Program-made: the position numbers and the translations under genes
The notes under the pieces: model-generated
The model's input: the letters and a program-made list of their open reading frames with translations, nothing else
Databases searched by the model: none
What the model was told of the DNA's origin: nothing
Shown: piece after piece, positions 13,526 to 25,260 of the stretch
How the letters are laid out: each line of letters begins with the position of its first letter
How positions within the stretch are numbered: the stretch's first letter is position 1
Origin: Dimorphilus gyrociliatus
Taxonomy: Eukaryota; Annelida; Polychaeta; Dinophilidae
Length of the DNA stretch: 64,000 nucleotides
Assembly: GCA_904063045.1 (NCBI GenBank)
Contig: CAJFCJ010000017.1
Location: forward strand, 186,001 to 250,000
Reading direction: 5' to 3'

Positions 13526-15286
13526 ATGTCGCAAGTAGGGACGATGACGATTGAGAAGCCTATTACTAGCTACGAAAGCAATTCAGATCTTGATTCAAGG
13601 AGAGAATCTGCATCAAAGTTAGTTCAATTCAGAATTGGATTGAATAACTTCTATCAAAATAACACTTCGGCCGTAATAAAATTAATTCTACTAATTTTGC
13701 TAATTGGATATTCCGTCTATTTTGGTTTAGCCATAAGACATAGCGTCAGTGGGGCAAAACCGTTAATAGTCATAACGTCCATAGTCGTTTTCTTTCTGAT
13801 TTACTACGCACTCAAAGCTGTGTTTGGTAAGAAAATCTATAAATCAGTTTTGAAGCCCATGGAACAGGCATTTAGAAGAAATTCGACGTGGATTAAATAT
13901 ATAGTCATACCTCTTGTTGCAATTGGAATTGTATTCTTTTTGGCGTTTAGCGTCGTTAAAGAGGTGCGTCAACTCCAGTCATTGTCCGGAGTAGTTGCAT
14001 TTGTCTTAATACTCTATACATTTTCAATGTATCCCGATAAAGTCAACTGGAGGCCGGTTATTTGGGGTTTCTTTCTACAGTTTGTTATGGGTGTAATTGT
14101 TCTTCGATGGAGACACGGCTATAACGCAGTCAATTGGCTATCAAATCAAATAACGAAATTTATCAACTACTCTAACGAGGGTGCCGCCGCAGTTTTTGGA
14201 GATCCATTCCTACTCTTTCATCCCTTCGTTTTCGTTGGTATGCCCATGTTGATTTACGTTGGAGCTGTTATGAGTATCCTCTACTATTACGGTCTAACTC
14301 AAAGAGCTGCCGGCCAAGTTGGTTGGGTTATGCAATTGACACTGGGCACAACCGCTGTAGAGACGCTTAGTGTATCCGCAAATATTTTTCTTAATGGAAT
14401 GGATACAATGCTTATGTTGCGTCCGTATTTGGATAGATTAACAAAATCCGAATTTCATTGCTTTCTCGTTGGAAACCATTCGACAGTTGCCGGTTTCGCT
14501 TTTGCAATTTTTGTTCTTATGGGAGCACCACCCCAACATCTTTTATCAGCGGCAGTAATGTCGGCACCGGCTGCAATCGCAATTTCGAAACTCAGCTATC
14601 CCGAAACTGAAGAGAGTACTACAAAAACGCAAAAAGACGTTCAAGTTGAAAAGAGTTCAGAGACTAATGTAATGGAAGCTGCAGCCAACGGAGCTGGTAT
14701 TGCGGGAAAGACAGTCATGGCTGTTGTAGTAAATATGTTAGCTTTTATCTCAATGCTGGGTTTTATAAACTCAACTTTAGCCTGGCTGGGAAATAGGGTT
14801 GGAATTGTTCAGTTAAGCTTTCAAAAGATCTGCTCCTATCTACTGTATCCTGTTAGTATATTGATGGGTATAGAACCTGGTGACGCTAAGGAAGTCGGTT
14901 CTTTGTTAGGCTTTAAAGTATTTACTTCAGAGCTATTAGCCTATCAAGAATTAGGAGATTCAATTTCCGCTAATAGACTTTCTAGGAGATCCGCAGCTAT
15001 TGCAACTTACGCCCTCTGTGGTTTTAGTGGCTTATCAAACTTGGCTATTGCTGTGGGTGTTTGGAATGCTGTCTGCCCTTCGAAAACTAGAGAAATGGCG
15101 AAGCAAATGATTAGAGCTGTAGTAAATGCAAACGTCGCCTGTTTTATGACCGCATGCGTCGCTGGTCTCTTGTACAATCCAGATTTTAGTGCACCAGCCC
15201 AGGGAGACAACGCCATCGGTTCACTTTTAAACTCAATTCTCGGTCTTATACCATCTTTTAAAGATTTAACAAGCCTACTTGATTAA
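13526..15286 (+). CDS. Concentrative nucleoside transporter, SLC28 family
   Basis: Single-exon, 586-residue multi-pass protein that by family would carry nucleosides into cells with sodium. After a polar N-terminus of about 50 residues come hydrophobic spans and the CNT core: LGTTAVETLSVSANIF, the loop NGMDTMLMLRPYLDRLTKSE, GNHSTVAGFAFA, then AAVMSAPAAIAISKLSYPETEES, FTSELLAYQELGD and ALCGFSGLSNLAIAVG. These match the family in order and spacing, including the conserved E-x-x-AY of the second half. Oddity: the QTEAPLL-type substrate motif reads GMDTMLML here, so specificity or activity may differ. The protein is short at the C-terminus compared with vertebrate CNTs. ATG at 13526 is the first in frame and gives a normal cytosolic N-terminus. 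Confidence 0.92.
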   Translation: MSQVGTMTIEKPITSYESNSDLDSRRESASKLVQFRIGLNNFYQNNTSAVIKLILLILLIGYSVYFGLAIRHSVSGAKPLIVITSIVVFFLIYYALKAVFGKKIYKSVLKPMEQAFRRNSTWIKYIVIPLVAIGIVFFLAFSVVKEVRQLQSLSGVVAFVLILYTFSMYPDKVNWRPVIWGFFLQFVMGVIVLRWRHGYNAVNWLSNQITKFINYSNEGAAAVFGDPFLLFHPFVFVGMPMLIYVGAVMSILYYYGLTQRAAGQVGWVMQLTLGTTAVETLSVSANIFLNGMDTMLMLRPYLDRLTKSEFHCFLVGNHSTVAGFAFAIFVLMGAPPQHLLSAAVMSAPAAIAISKLSYPETEESTTKTQKDVQVEKSSETNVMEAAANGAGIAGKTVMAVVVNMLAFISMLGFINSTLAWLGNRVGIVQLSFQKICSYLLYPVSILMGIEPGDAKEVGSLLGFKVFTSELLAYQELGDSISANRLSRRSAAIATYALCGFSGLSNLAIAVGVWNAVCPSKTREMAKQMIRAVVNANVACFMTACVAGLLYNPDFSAPAQGDNAIGSLLNSILGLIPSFKDLTSLLD

Positions 15287-15350
15287 CGAACAAATAGAAA
15301 AAAGAAATGTAGATAGGGAAAAAGAAAAAAAAAGAGAGAGAGAGAGAGAG

Positions 15351-15408
15351 GGGGGAGGGAGGGAGGGAGGGAGGGAGGGAGGGAGGGAGGGAGGGAGGGA
15401 GGGAGGTA
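15351..15408 (+). repeat. (GGGA)n tract just 3' of the SLC28 stop
   Basis: About 14 consecutive GGGA units follow a short GA run and lie some 65 bases after the stop codon at 15284-15286. The sense strand is the G-rich one, so the 3' UTR RNA would carry it. Runs of three G separated by one base are a strong G-quadruplex pattern. Confidence 0.95.
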
Positions 15409-18400
15409 GGCAAAAAGGTAAACTTATTAATTTTTAAGCAAAGCTTGAACATTTTGAACATTTTATTTTTTGCTGCAGTTGTTCTTTATTATGTTTATTA
15501 TTGTTTTTAATGTTGATAAAAAACACAAGTGTCATATACAATTTATTATTTAAGTCTATAAATAACAATATTTTTTATTGTTTTTATTAAAAAGAAAGGA
15601 AAAAAACAAATCTTTCACTGATGATAATTGTTTCTTGTAATTCTCTTCTTCTTCTTTTTTTTAATAGAATGTATGAGAAACATGGAATTTGTGCCAAAAT
15701 AGAATAAGATGTTTGTTTTCTATGTGTTAATTTATTTTTTAGCTTATTAATAATCTATTCATTTTATATAAGAAATATATATATAAAAAATCTTTTATTC
15801 AATACATTAAAATCACCTAGAATGATTTATATATAATCCATTCATACTATACAATTACTATTAAAGATTGCGGATCTAGCAAATGGTAAATTTTACCTTG
15901 CCGGCTATCATAGATAGCAAAGGTTAATTATTTTTTTTCTAAAGAGTAGGCGCGACCTAAATTGTTAAAGATATCTTATATGAAATGAACAATTTAACTG
16001 ATAACAATTACCGTTTTATCTTTACGGTTGGGATATTATTTTTTGTTTTTTTGCACACCAACATTATACATATCCATACTGAATGATAATGCGTTCAAGT
16101 TATTCCCGTTATGTTTTTACTATTATATCTAATGCATTTACTTGACTCTCTTCTTGAAAATTTGTTAATCTTATAGTGTAAAAATTCGGTGAAAAACAAT
16201 AGATAAGAATATTCAAGAGAAAATCAACTAGCTATTCAACTATGAACTCTTTTAGCTAGTGAAGTAATCTTTTGTTAATGATAAATTCTATTAAAGATTA
16301 ATATGTCGTGTTGACCTAATATCCGGTTGTACTAATTACTTTCCATACTTTTAAAGAAGGTTATCTTTTAATACGTCTTTAATGAAATAATTGAATAAAT
16401 CTAAAAGTAAAAGTATTAAACGATAGAATGGAAAAGAAACAGACAGTTGTAGTTGTTTAATTAATAGTTTTCTTATAAACTTATTAAAGTTACTCGGTTC
16501 TATTTTTCATTTCTATTAAAAATTATCTAGTACCGTTTTTACACGGCGACTTAACATAAATCTTATTTTTTGCTTTATCAGTGATAAGATTTGGAAAAAC
16601 TAATTTCATTGCTAACAATGACTAGCGATAATTTATTTTATTATATGATACTTTTTAATTTACTGGATTATTTAATATAGGCCTAATCTTTGGAAAGATG
16701 TACAATTTACAATAAAGTATCACTAGAATAAAGGAAGTATTCTAGTTTATCTTGTTTGTAAGAGTGTTTTTAGAGTATTACTTTCGAAGAACTATCAATA
16801 CATTTTCACTTTTACTCTTATTCATATATAAATTGAAAGAGAAGTATTATGATATGTTTTCATTCTAAAACTTGTAGGATTTAGTTTACTAAAATCCATA
16901 CTAATATGAATTCTCTGTTTTAGAACAGTATGTACGTTTATGTATTTATTCCTTCGTCAATATATTTTTGTATGAATGGACTCTGGACAATAAATAAGAA
17001 TTCTTGTTAAAAAGTATAAATAATTCAAATATCGAACTGAGGGAATAAATTAATGATTTCACTGACTGAAACGTTAAAAAGTATAAACCATAACTGATGA
17101 GCAATATAAAAATCCTTTTGAATGTTCTACTATTCAGCCTGCTAGTGTTAATAGCATTCAATACCTTTTCATGATAGGCATTCATCAACGTTTAAGTCAA
17201 TCTGATCGTTTTATATAGGAAATTGTTGCATACACTTCAAGTAAACAAATTTCTTACTAATCTACTCTTTTTTACAGGAATTAGCGGTTATTGCTGAAGT
17301 CTGCAGAGCAGAGATGATAGAGTTATGGGTAAGCCACTTTTTGGATATTGCCCAATCTCCCTTAAGGCAGAACACCAAGAGATTCACTCACACTCTAACC
17401 TTTAGGCTAAGGTTTTAGTGTGGCTATTGGGAACTATTATCTAGAAAAGCTGTTCCTAGCCAACTGTACCTAATTCAAATTCTCAAAAAGAGTAGGAAGA
17501 ATTCAAATTGCAGTTGATCACTTTACACACAATTAGGGGTTGAAGGGTTAGCTTTAGGAAGAATACCAATGATTTTTAAAACGCTATAGCAATTTTCATA
17601 ATTTTCATAATAAATTCAAAAAAGTCATCTTCTACCTCCTTTGCTGTAAGTTTTCTCTCTTATCAAGAGTCTTTGTCGCTTTTTAAAACAAATTTTTGTA
17701 ATAGAGAAGATAAGATAATAATGCTTTAACAATTCACGCATACTTAACACTGAATACATTTTTATGTGTGAATGTTTGGGGTTAAGATTATATAAGATAT
17801 AACTATCGAACTAGGCTAAATTTTGGTAACAAAACAAGTAATTTAACAATAGGCTATAGTTTGTATAATCTTTTCGCCAATCCGAAATTGTTTGATCTTC
17901 TTAACGATACTTTTACCGACTCCTTCTTCAAACTCAAATAAACGGAGAGTGTTCAGAAGCTATGTCTATCTATCTATTACAGATAGATCTATTAATAAGA
18001 GGCCTAAGAGAAACAACATTAAAAAAGAGACAAAAATGATTTTCTTATCATTAAAGATGTATTTATAAAGTTCATGAGGAAAATTGCCCTTTTTTAATAC
18101 AACTGTTCGTAAGAATTCGCCTGGTAGTGGTTCAATTTGCTCTTTATGCTTTTGTCGAAACACAAATCATGATCATGCATTCACCGCTAGGCTTCCTTTC
18201 TATTGTACCAGTTGCCCGATATTAATAAGAGAGGGGAGAAGACTTCTATTATTTCTCTAAGAGTAATTATACATTCCGAGTAGGTAAAACTTGCCTCTTA
18301 AGCTCATTTCCTATTTGAATGGCAAATAGTAATAGCAAAATCTTAATATATCAATATAATAGAACCATATTACAGGCAGTTGAACGCCGTAACCCCCAGA

Positions 18401-19205
18401 TATATTTAAATGCTAACAAACAAATATCATTTTATAGTTAAAGCGAGTTTCTTTAACTTATTATTAATAAGAACGAAAAAAACGCAAAATATAAATAAAT
18501 AAACAAACAACAAACAAATAAACAAACAAACAAACAAACAAACAGAATTTGAGTTTAGTTACATATCATCGCAAATATTTTTCTATTTATATACGTGTGT
18601 ATTTATAAATAGACATTAGGCCTATTTCCAAAGCTCTAACCTCTAGATCGTCACTCTCTTTCCTTTCTACTCTAACTTGAATAACTAATTAATAACGGAA
18701 GAAAAGAAAGTACTTTAATATTTAAATATATTTGAAAGAATTGATGTTGTTGTTCTTTTCTTCCTTCTCTCTTCTCTTCTTCTTCTTCTTCTTCTTTAGA
18801 GAATTTCTGTGTCATTCTATAATTCCTCTATCAACTCATATATAAGTTTATTATGAATAATTCCTAATAGGTTATAACAGATAAGCTTTCCACAGTATTA
18901 TATAATTTCTATTGTGGATAATACATGGCCTACGTGCACAAGGGTAATATAAATACGCTCAACCATTCGAGATTTCTAAATCTATTGTTTACAGAATGTA
19001 ACTTTGAACGTGCGTTTCATCTATTCTTCTCACCCTTTAACTTATACAGACTACGAAATAAAGTTAGGCTGAATTTTTTGAAGGTCGTTAGTAGGTTGCG
19101 TTCTGTTCAGAGAGGCGTACGTTATTCTGACCTTCGCCAGCGTACTCACATCTACGTTCTCTATACTCTGTTTCATTTTAGATATAAAGTGGTATTACGT
19201 CTAAT
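15409..19205. other. Intergenic interval without recognised genes
   Basis: Mostly AT-rich, stop-dense DNA. Within it are a more GC-balanced stretch at 17270-17560 with a hairpin (see findings), a (CAAA)n-type microsatellite at 18500-18544 and a TTC run near 18776-18800. An open frame at 18925-19221 lies directly upstream of the globin and shows no family motif. The end next to the globin probably holds its promoter and 5' UTR. Confidence 0.55.
18500..18544. repeat. (CAAA)n microsatellite
   Basis: Tetranucleotide run with minor interruptions, upstream of the globin gene. Confidence 0.9.
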
Positions 19206-20157
19206 ATGGGAGGAATTGTAAGTTACCTATTTAGTTTTTGGAACCAAGAAGATACATTGGACGAATCAACGGGACTGCGTCTTTCGCAAAAGCGTCATAT
19301 TGTTTCTAGTTGGTCAATAATTGAAAAAGATCTAAAAGGAAATGGTGTAGAACTATTTATAACGTAAGTATAAGAGAGAAGATTTCTAGTAAGCGAATGT
19401 CTCAAAATGTAGATCGTGTATAGTCGATTGATATGGGAAAGTATCCTATACATAAAACTATACACCTTAATATCTGTATCTATATTTGTATATTGCGCTT
19501 ATAACTTTCCTCGTTCTAGATAAAAGTTTTCGTTTCAGCTTATTCACAATGTATCCAGAAACTCAGAATATGTTTAAACGGCTCAAGAACAAATCTGTAG
19601 AAGAGTTAAGGAAGAGTGCTGCATTAAGGGCTCATGGTCTTGATTTTAATCGAATGCTTTCAGCGTTTGTCGAGAACCTAGACGATGTTGAATGCTTGGT
19701 TAACCTAATACAAAAAGTTGTTCTTTCTCATCTACCAAGAAAAATTGGTCCAGACGAATATTTAGTAAGTAAAAATCAATGAAATATATCAACATTTCAA
19801 TTACTTAGTTACGTACTATTCAAAGTATTTTTGTGTTTTAAGCGAAGAATTAGGTCTATGTAATAATATTGAATAGTTAAAATATTTAGCGCTAGGAGAG
19901 GAAAGTATAAAATAGAAGTAAACAAGTATAAAACTATAACAATAGACGTGGATAGTTTGGTTTGGTATTTTTTTGCATAAAGTAATAACGAAATATTTTG
20001 TATTTAATAGGTTGTTGCGAAAGTTTTTCACGCCTTTATGAAAATGAAAATTGGCTCTCTCTACACCCCAGCTGTACAAGAATCTTGGGATATTGTATTC
20101 GGAGTTATTCATAAGATATCCGTTGACGAGTTGAAGAAATATAATAAGGATCAATAG
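19206..20157 (+). CDS. Globin with myristoylation-type N-terminus
   Basis: Heme-binding globin of about 177 residues in three exons: 19206-19363, 19539-19764 and 20011-20157. The junctions fall after helix B in phase 2 (FIT/LFTMYPETQ) and in helix G in phase 0 (DEYL/VVAKVF), the conserved B12.2 and G7.0 globin intron positions, which supports both the gene and the splice model. Visible landmarks are the CD-corner Phe in QNMFKRL, distal His in LRAHGLDF and a proximal His in LSHLPRKIGPDEY. The N-terminus MGGIVSYLF has Gly2 and Ser6, a consensus for N-myristoylation as in membrane-bound globin X proteins. Placement in the globin X group is inference; globin identity is firm. Confidence 0.9.
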
Positions 20158-20779
20158 ATTACGAAGAGATTAAAGAATATTGCTTAAGAGACCAACTAGA
20201 GTGAAATGAATGATGTTTTTAACAAGCTTGCCCTGTGACTCTTTTTATTTTCCGTTTTATTTCAAAAATGTTAACTTAGTAATTAACTAATTAATTACAC
20301 TCCTAGCCAATTGAACTAGTAGTTTACGTACACATGCACACATACACACTAATAGTACACTAATATATATTAATAACTTTGTTTAATGTCAATGTTTTTG
20401 TACTTTATATATTGTTATTTATATATATAACATCAATGCTAATTCATAGGTGTTTTTTTATAGAGTAGATTTATTAAATACAATTTTAAATAAACTCTCT
20501 TTTCGCTTCTTATATCTCCATTAAATAGTATTTTCTCTTATTTTAATTCTTTATACTAAATAATACCAATACATTGATTTCTTTGTTTTACGATAGTAGA
20601 GAGAAACATTTATAGCCAGCTGTTGGTTTTCATCTAAAGAGGTCTATAGGCCTATTTCTATTCCTTTAAGCAAATTTTGGATTCAGTTTGCTTTTTAATT
20701 GAATGTTTAATAATCTTAAAAAATAACAGAAAAATAGTGCGCCAAAAATATCAATATAACCTTAAATAACTAGTTTATC
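20158..20779. other. Globin 3' flank, no gene seen
   Basis: AT-rich 3' UTR and intergenic DNA with CA/TA-rich microsatellite patches around 20330-20440. No coding signal on either strand. Confidence 0.6.
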
Positions 20780-21310
20780 TTTGTTTTATTTGTTAAATTT
20801 TTACATTTTGTATAATATCCTATCCTGTCACCTTTGTTGGCAATAATCTGCCAAACTCTATCTCCCACTCTTTCGTACAAATGTTTTACCCTCAACATTG
20901 GAAAAATTGTCCCATGAATGAATTCAAAGTAAATTTCTTCAGTGATGTTACAGGGAAGTCTTTGGATGAAAACTTTACCATCTGAGGGTATACACCCCCA
21001 CACAGTCACTCCTCCTCCACCAACAGGGAGCTTATCCCTAGAGAGTCTTGGCCTATCATCAAGTTGCCAAGTTATTAGGTGGTCTGGGCCATTCTAGGTC
21101 AAACCGAGACTCATCAGTAAAGATCACTTTATTGAAATTAACCTGTTGATTGATCCATCCGCCTACTAAAGCCATTTGAGTATTTTTAGCTCTTGTTGAT
21201 AATAGGCATATTTTTGGGACAGCTAGATAGCTTGCTCCTTGTTGGTTTAGAATCCTTTGGATAGCTCTCTTTGAGATCTCCAGCCCTAAATTCTGCTTGA
21301 TTTTTCAGAC
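20780..21310 (-). mobile_element. Decayed Tc1/mariner-like transposase fragment
   Basis: Minus-strand translation in shifting frames gives pieces of a Tc1-type transposase: ISKRAIQRILNQQG (helix-turn-helix end), then VIFTDESRFDLEWP with the first DDE Asp, then TVWGCIPSDGKVF and an N-terminally derived tail. Stops and frameshifts separate them (a stop soon after the DESRF motif, frame change near 21010). The last catalytic residue and terminal inverted repeats were not found, so it is an inactive 5'- and 3'-truncated relic. Confidence 0.75.
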
Positions 21311-21907
21311 AAAAAACATGTTTATATGGATATTTATGGCGCACTTTAAAATATATAAGATAATTGCGAAAAAATACTATGTATTCTATGCCTGATAGAT
21401 GGCGTTTGATGTAAAGCACGTTCTTGCTCCATATTACAGATAATGATAAATCATAATCGATATCTTTTAGTATAGTTCAACTATCATTAAAAAAAGATTC
21501 ATCAAAATTTCTTATAGTCAAAGAATATAGTTAGAAAACAGTAATTGATGAAAAGTTATCATGTGACCAACTTTTATAGGGCTATAATTAATATTTATAA
21601 TATACTGTATATACTATATATATATATAATTAATGAAACTATTAAAAGTAAGTAAAAGATTTAGATATAGAAAAGGTGAACGTTCTAAAAATGAATGGAA
21701 AATTTGTTTTGAATATTCAAGTCGTAAAATCTTTTTACATTGTCATTATTATTATCATTTATTTATCAAACATCATCTAACCATTTATTTGCATATTCGA
21801 ATAGAATGCATGAATACATGAATGCATGAATGAATGAATAAATAATATTGTTTATACCATTAATTGTTTGTTCAAAATAATATAAATAACGTAACGACCA
21901 TAGATAA

Positions 21908-21909
<2 letters not shown>

Positions 21910-21940
<31 letters not shown>
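21910..21940. repeat. (CT)n microsatellite
   Basis: Uninterrupted CT dinucleotide run in an intergenic region. Confidence 0.95.
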
Positions 21941-21944
<4 letters not shown>

Positions 21945-24048
21945 AATTCAATTCAAAACGTTTCGTTTTCGCTTATTTCCTTAAGTTTAGTCTGTGTTTT
22001 AAAACAAGCGTAGTAATCTTTATCGCAAGTTGACAAACAATCGTTATAATCATTTCCTAAATCATTCAAACTTTCAAAACTCTTGTCATCGTACATTTGT
22101 TGATAATTCGCCGAGCATAACATGGAACAATACTAATAGGGGGATAGACAGAATAATGGTAATAATACAACTAATTAAGAAATTAAATGTTACCTCTATT
22201 TCTCTTTTACAAATTGCCCATATTAGATTATTTCTTTGAGACGTATCGGGTAATTTTAATAGAAATATTAAAATAATCTATATTATTATAAAGATAAGAA
22301 AGAGTTAAAAAAGGATAAAGATTGCAAAAACTTACAAAAAGTTGAAATTTTCCGTTCATCGTCAACAGATATTTAGTAGTGAAATGAATAGAAAAAATGG
22401 TAGAATATTCATTTTATATAAAATAAACGAAAGGGAAAAATTACAATTTGGGAAGTTAGCAATTTAGATAACAATTTTCTATAAATGACTTATCAGTATT
22501 TAACTTACAAACTACATTTAACAACCTTTTAAACTGTCAATTTTTAAGCTCTTTTTCATGTTTTGTGTTATGTTTATAAAGTATCTCCCTTTTGAATGAT
22601 TACTTTTAAAGTTGTTATTAAAAATTATAAAGAAATTATACAAACCAAAACTGCTGACAAACTACTACAAACTACTTTAATTAATAGATTAAAAGGATTG
22701 TTACACTTAAGATATTCAAGTATTGAATTAAAGATAAAGAAAACTTTGCATTAAATTTCACATTTCTTAGATAATATTTCATTTGAACTTGGTATATTAT
22801 TATTATTTTCAATATACAGTATAACGATAACATTGAGAGATTATGAATAAATATTTTGTTAGATCATTTTTTTATTATTATTAATTATTATACTATTTAT
22901 TTTAACATTATCTTAATAAATAGTTGATCTAATTTCTAGCCTCTCATTGTCCTACATGAACTATGCGAGATTTATAGAATGAACTTATTTTTTGAACAGT
23001 TGTACTAACTCTACTAGTACGAGTTTAGTATCTTTCGTACAGAATTCAGACTATAAGAGTATCTATATATACTGTATATATTATGTCTTACTTTTCACTT
23101 TGATTGATTGATTTTTAATTATTGTTTACAGGCAGGAAACCTTCATTTTCAGAATGAAGAATGGAAATACTTAGATAAATCGTATTGTCACAATGAACTA
23201 TGTATTATTCACAGTTTTTCTTCTAGTAAGTTTTCATCTCCATCTCTCAATCTTTAGCTAAAAACATTCAAGTCAACACCTAACTATAATATTAACTATA
23301 GACTATATTAACATAAAACATGTCAGAAAATAGAAACGTAATAGTTTGTTTATAGTCAAATCTGTTTGTGTGTTTGTTTGTATTGTTTTCTTCGGTTGTT
23401 TTAAAGGGAAGGTACTACTTTAAAAAAGTCGGTTAAAGCTTGTTCGGAGTTAGGACTATCATGATATTTCTATGATGTTCGTTTAGTGAGATTCAATCTA
23501 TATTGGAAAGAAAAGTGAAATGTACAGTCTTTTTGTCTATTTGAATACAAACGATATAAACCTTCTTCGCTTGAATGCTCATTTTCTGAAGAGCTTGTTT
23601 CAAGAGTTATATCTATAGAAAAACTATTATAATTACTATTTGAAATATTTTACAAAGATTCACCAATTTCATCATCCGATTCCAGAAGAGTGGCGTCTAA
23701 TAAAAAAGAAAAAGAAAAAATCTTGCAAAGAGACGCTTTATAAATATTAATTAATAAATTCAATAAACAAACCGTTTTTGAGATAATTTCCTCTCTGTTC
23801 TATAAATGAAAGAAAATGTTTTAATTAACCAATTACGTAACTAATAAGAAAGTTTTAAAAAATGTAGGAATAGGAAATTTAATATACTTTGTTATGGAAG
23901 AGAAGATAATTATAATTTATACAAGATATTATTAATCAATCAATATTCTACATTTGTCATTGACCTAAATTAAACTTGTATTTTGTTCTTAAAGTACACG
24001 AGAACTATTCTTAATTGTAGATAAATGCTTACTCTGCATACCTTATAC

Positions 24049-24060
<12 letters not shown>

Positions 24061-24096
<36 letters not shown>
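24061..24096. repeat. (TA)n microsatellite
   Basis: Eighteen consecutive TA units upstream of the receptor cluster, flanked by TACTGTATATA words. Confidence 0.95.
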
Positions 24097-24097
<1 letters not shown>

Positions 24098-24321
24098 TGT
24101 ATATACTGTATAGTCTATGTCGTTGTTATCTTTATATTTTTCTGTAATATCTTTATGTACTTTAAAATATTCGTAATCTTTTTGTTACTTTACATCAAAA
24201 TAATTTTATCAGCTCTGAGTGCGCAACAAAAAGTATAAGTTGAAATATTACTAAAGTATTACTTCACTTCTTCCCTCTCTCTCTCTCTCTCTTCCTCCTC
24301 CTCCCTTCCGTTGTTAATAAT

Positions 24322-25260
24322 TTAATTAAATAAAGAAATGATTAATATACCTTGTAGTATATTATTTACTGTCTTCTTTGGAGATGATGCTATTTAAAAA
24401 TTGAAAAGAAATTTGTTAGTATTCTATATTATATATATATAGATATATACCGTAATATCTATAATTTGCCTTTATAAAGTTTAATTGAGCGAAAAAGCTT
24501 AATCTTTTTTCGCTATTCAATCTTTCCTGTTGCAATCTTCTATTATATTTCATAAAGAAGCACACAACGAGACTTGTGAAACACGGTATAAATATGATTA
24601 GTAGTATTACTTCAAGCTTAGTTATTCTTTTTGTCTTTCTTGAGATTGTGTTACAGAGAATTCCTTGTCTAAAACAAGCGTATTCTTCATCTGTAATAAT
24701 TTTAATTGGTCGTACAGGTAATATTAACACTGATATATTGCAGTACAGAAGATGTTATTCTACTTACCTTGTAACGATAATGATGGAATGAATCTGGATC
24801 TTATACATCTTCTATTCATTTTATCGTATACGTAATTCTTGCTTGTACAACCGCATATAGTATCCTTTGTTTCGTTACCCTCTCTACATATACATTCCAT
24901 AAATTCCGAGCATATTTCTCTATGATTAAAGGAACAAGCTGTTTTGCAGTCGATAAAAGTTTAAAAGACAAACCTAAATTTGCATCTCTTTATTTTCCAT
25001 GATAATGGATTTAGGTCGTAAGTAGTTCTTTGCCGAAATGTTTCGACGTCTGAATACGTCTGTATTGAACACTTTTGACATTCACCACCAATATTTGTTT
25101 GATTACAGGGCGTAGGTTCGAATCCTTTTGAACAAATCGTCTCTGCACAAGCATACGTTTTACCACTATAATGTAAATATGGAAACGTTTTTGGATGAGT
25201 ATTCGATAGATAAGAAGGTATTAGAATGTTCAATAAAATCCAGTATACATATTTAATCAT
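24322..25260 (-). CDS. TNFR-like type I membrane protein, copy A
   Basis: Unnamed receptor-like protein and the first of five tandem minus-strand relatives. The signal peptide is MIKYVYWILLNILIPSYLS. I start at ATG 25260 because the longer frame begins upstream with TTG. The ectodomain has the cluster's pattern, CAETICSKGFEPTPC, then GGECQKCSIQTYSDVETF and KRC, followed after a 54-base intron by REICSEFMECICREG and a further Cys group. A third exon carries the membrane span (VILLIIFIPCFTSLVVCFFM) and a basic cytoplasmic start RRLQQERLNSEKR. The last short exon (stop 24324-24322) rests on good splice signals only; reading through instead ends at 24416. No cytoplasmic signalling domain is visible. 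Ligand and role are unknown. Confidence 0.72.

Larger units (their letters stand above)
21311..24321. other. Intergenic interval with microsatellites
   Basis: Holds a (CT)n run at 21910-21940, an ATGAATGAATGAATA patch near 21808-21842 and a long (AT)n run at 24061-24096. At 23192-23224 a plus-strand ATG followed by MNYVLFTVFLL and a GTAAGT donor could be an orphan signal-peptide exon, but I cannot find the next exon. Nothing else is supported. Confidence 0.5.

Noticed and set aside
15258-15461. Minus-strand Pro/Ser/Leu-rich ORF over the (GGGA)n tract
   Set aside because: Produced by translating a microsatellite; no other coding support.
18925-19221. 98-residue plus-strand ORF just before the globin
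   Set aside because: Overlaps the globin start in another frame, is basic and of no recognised family; more likely 5' flank.
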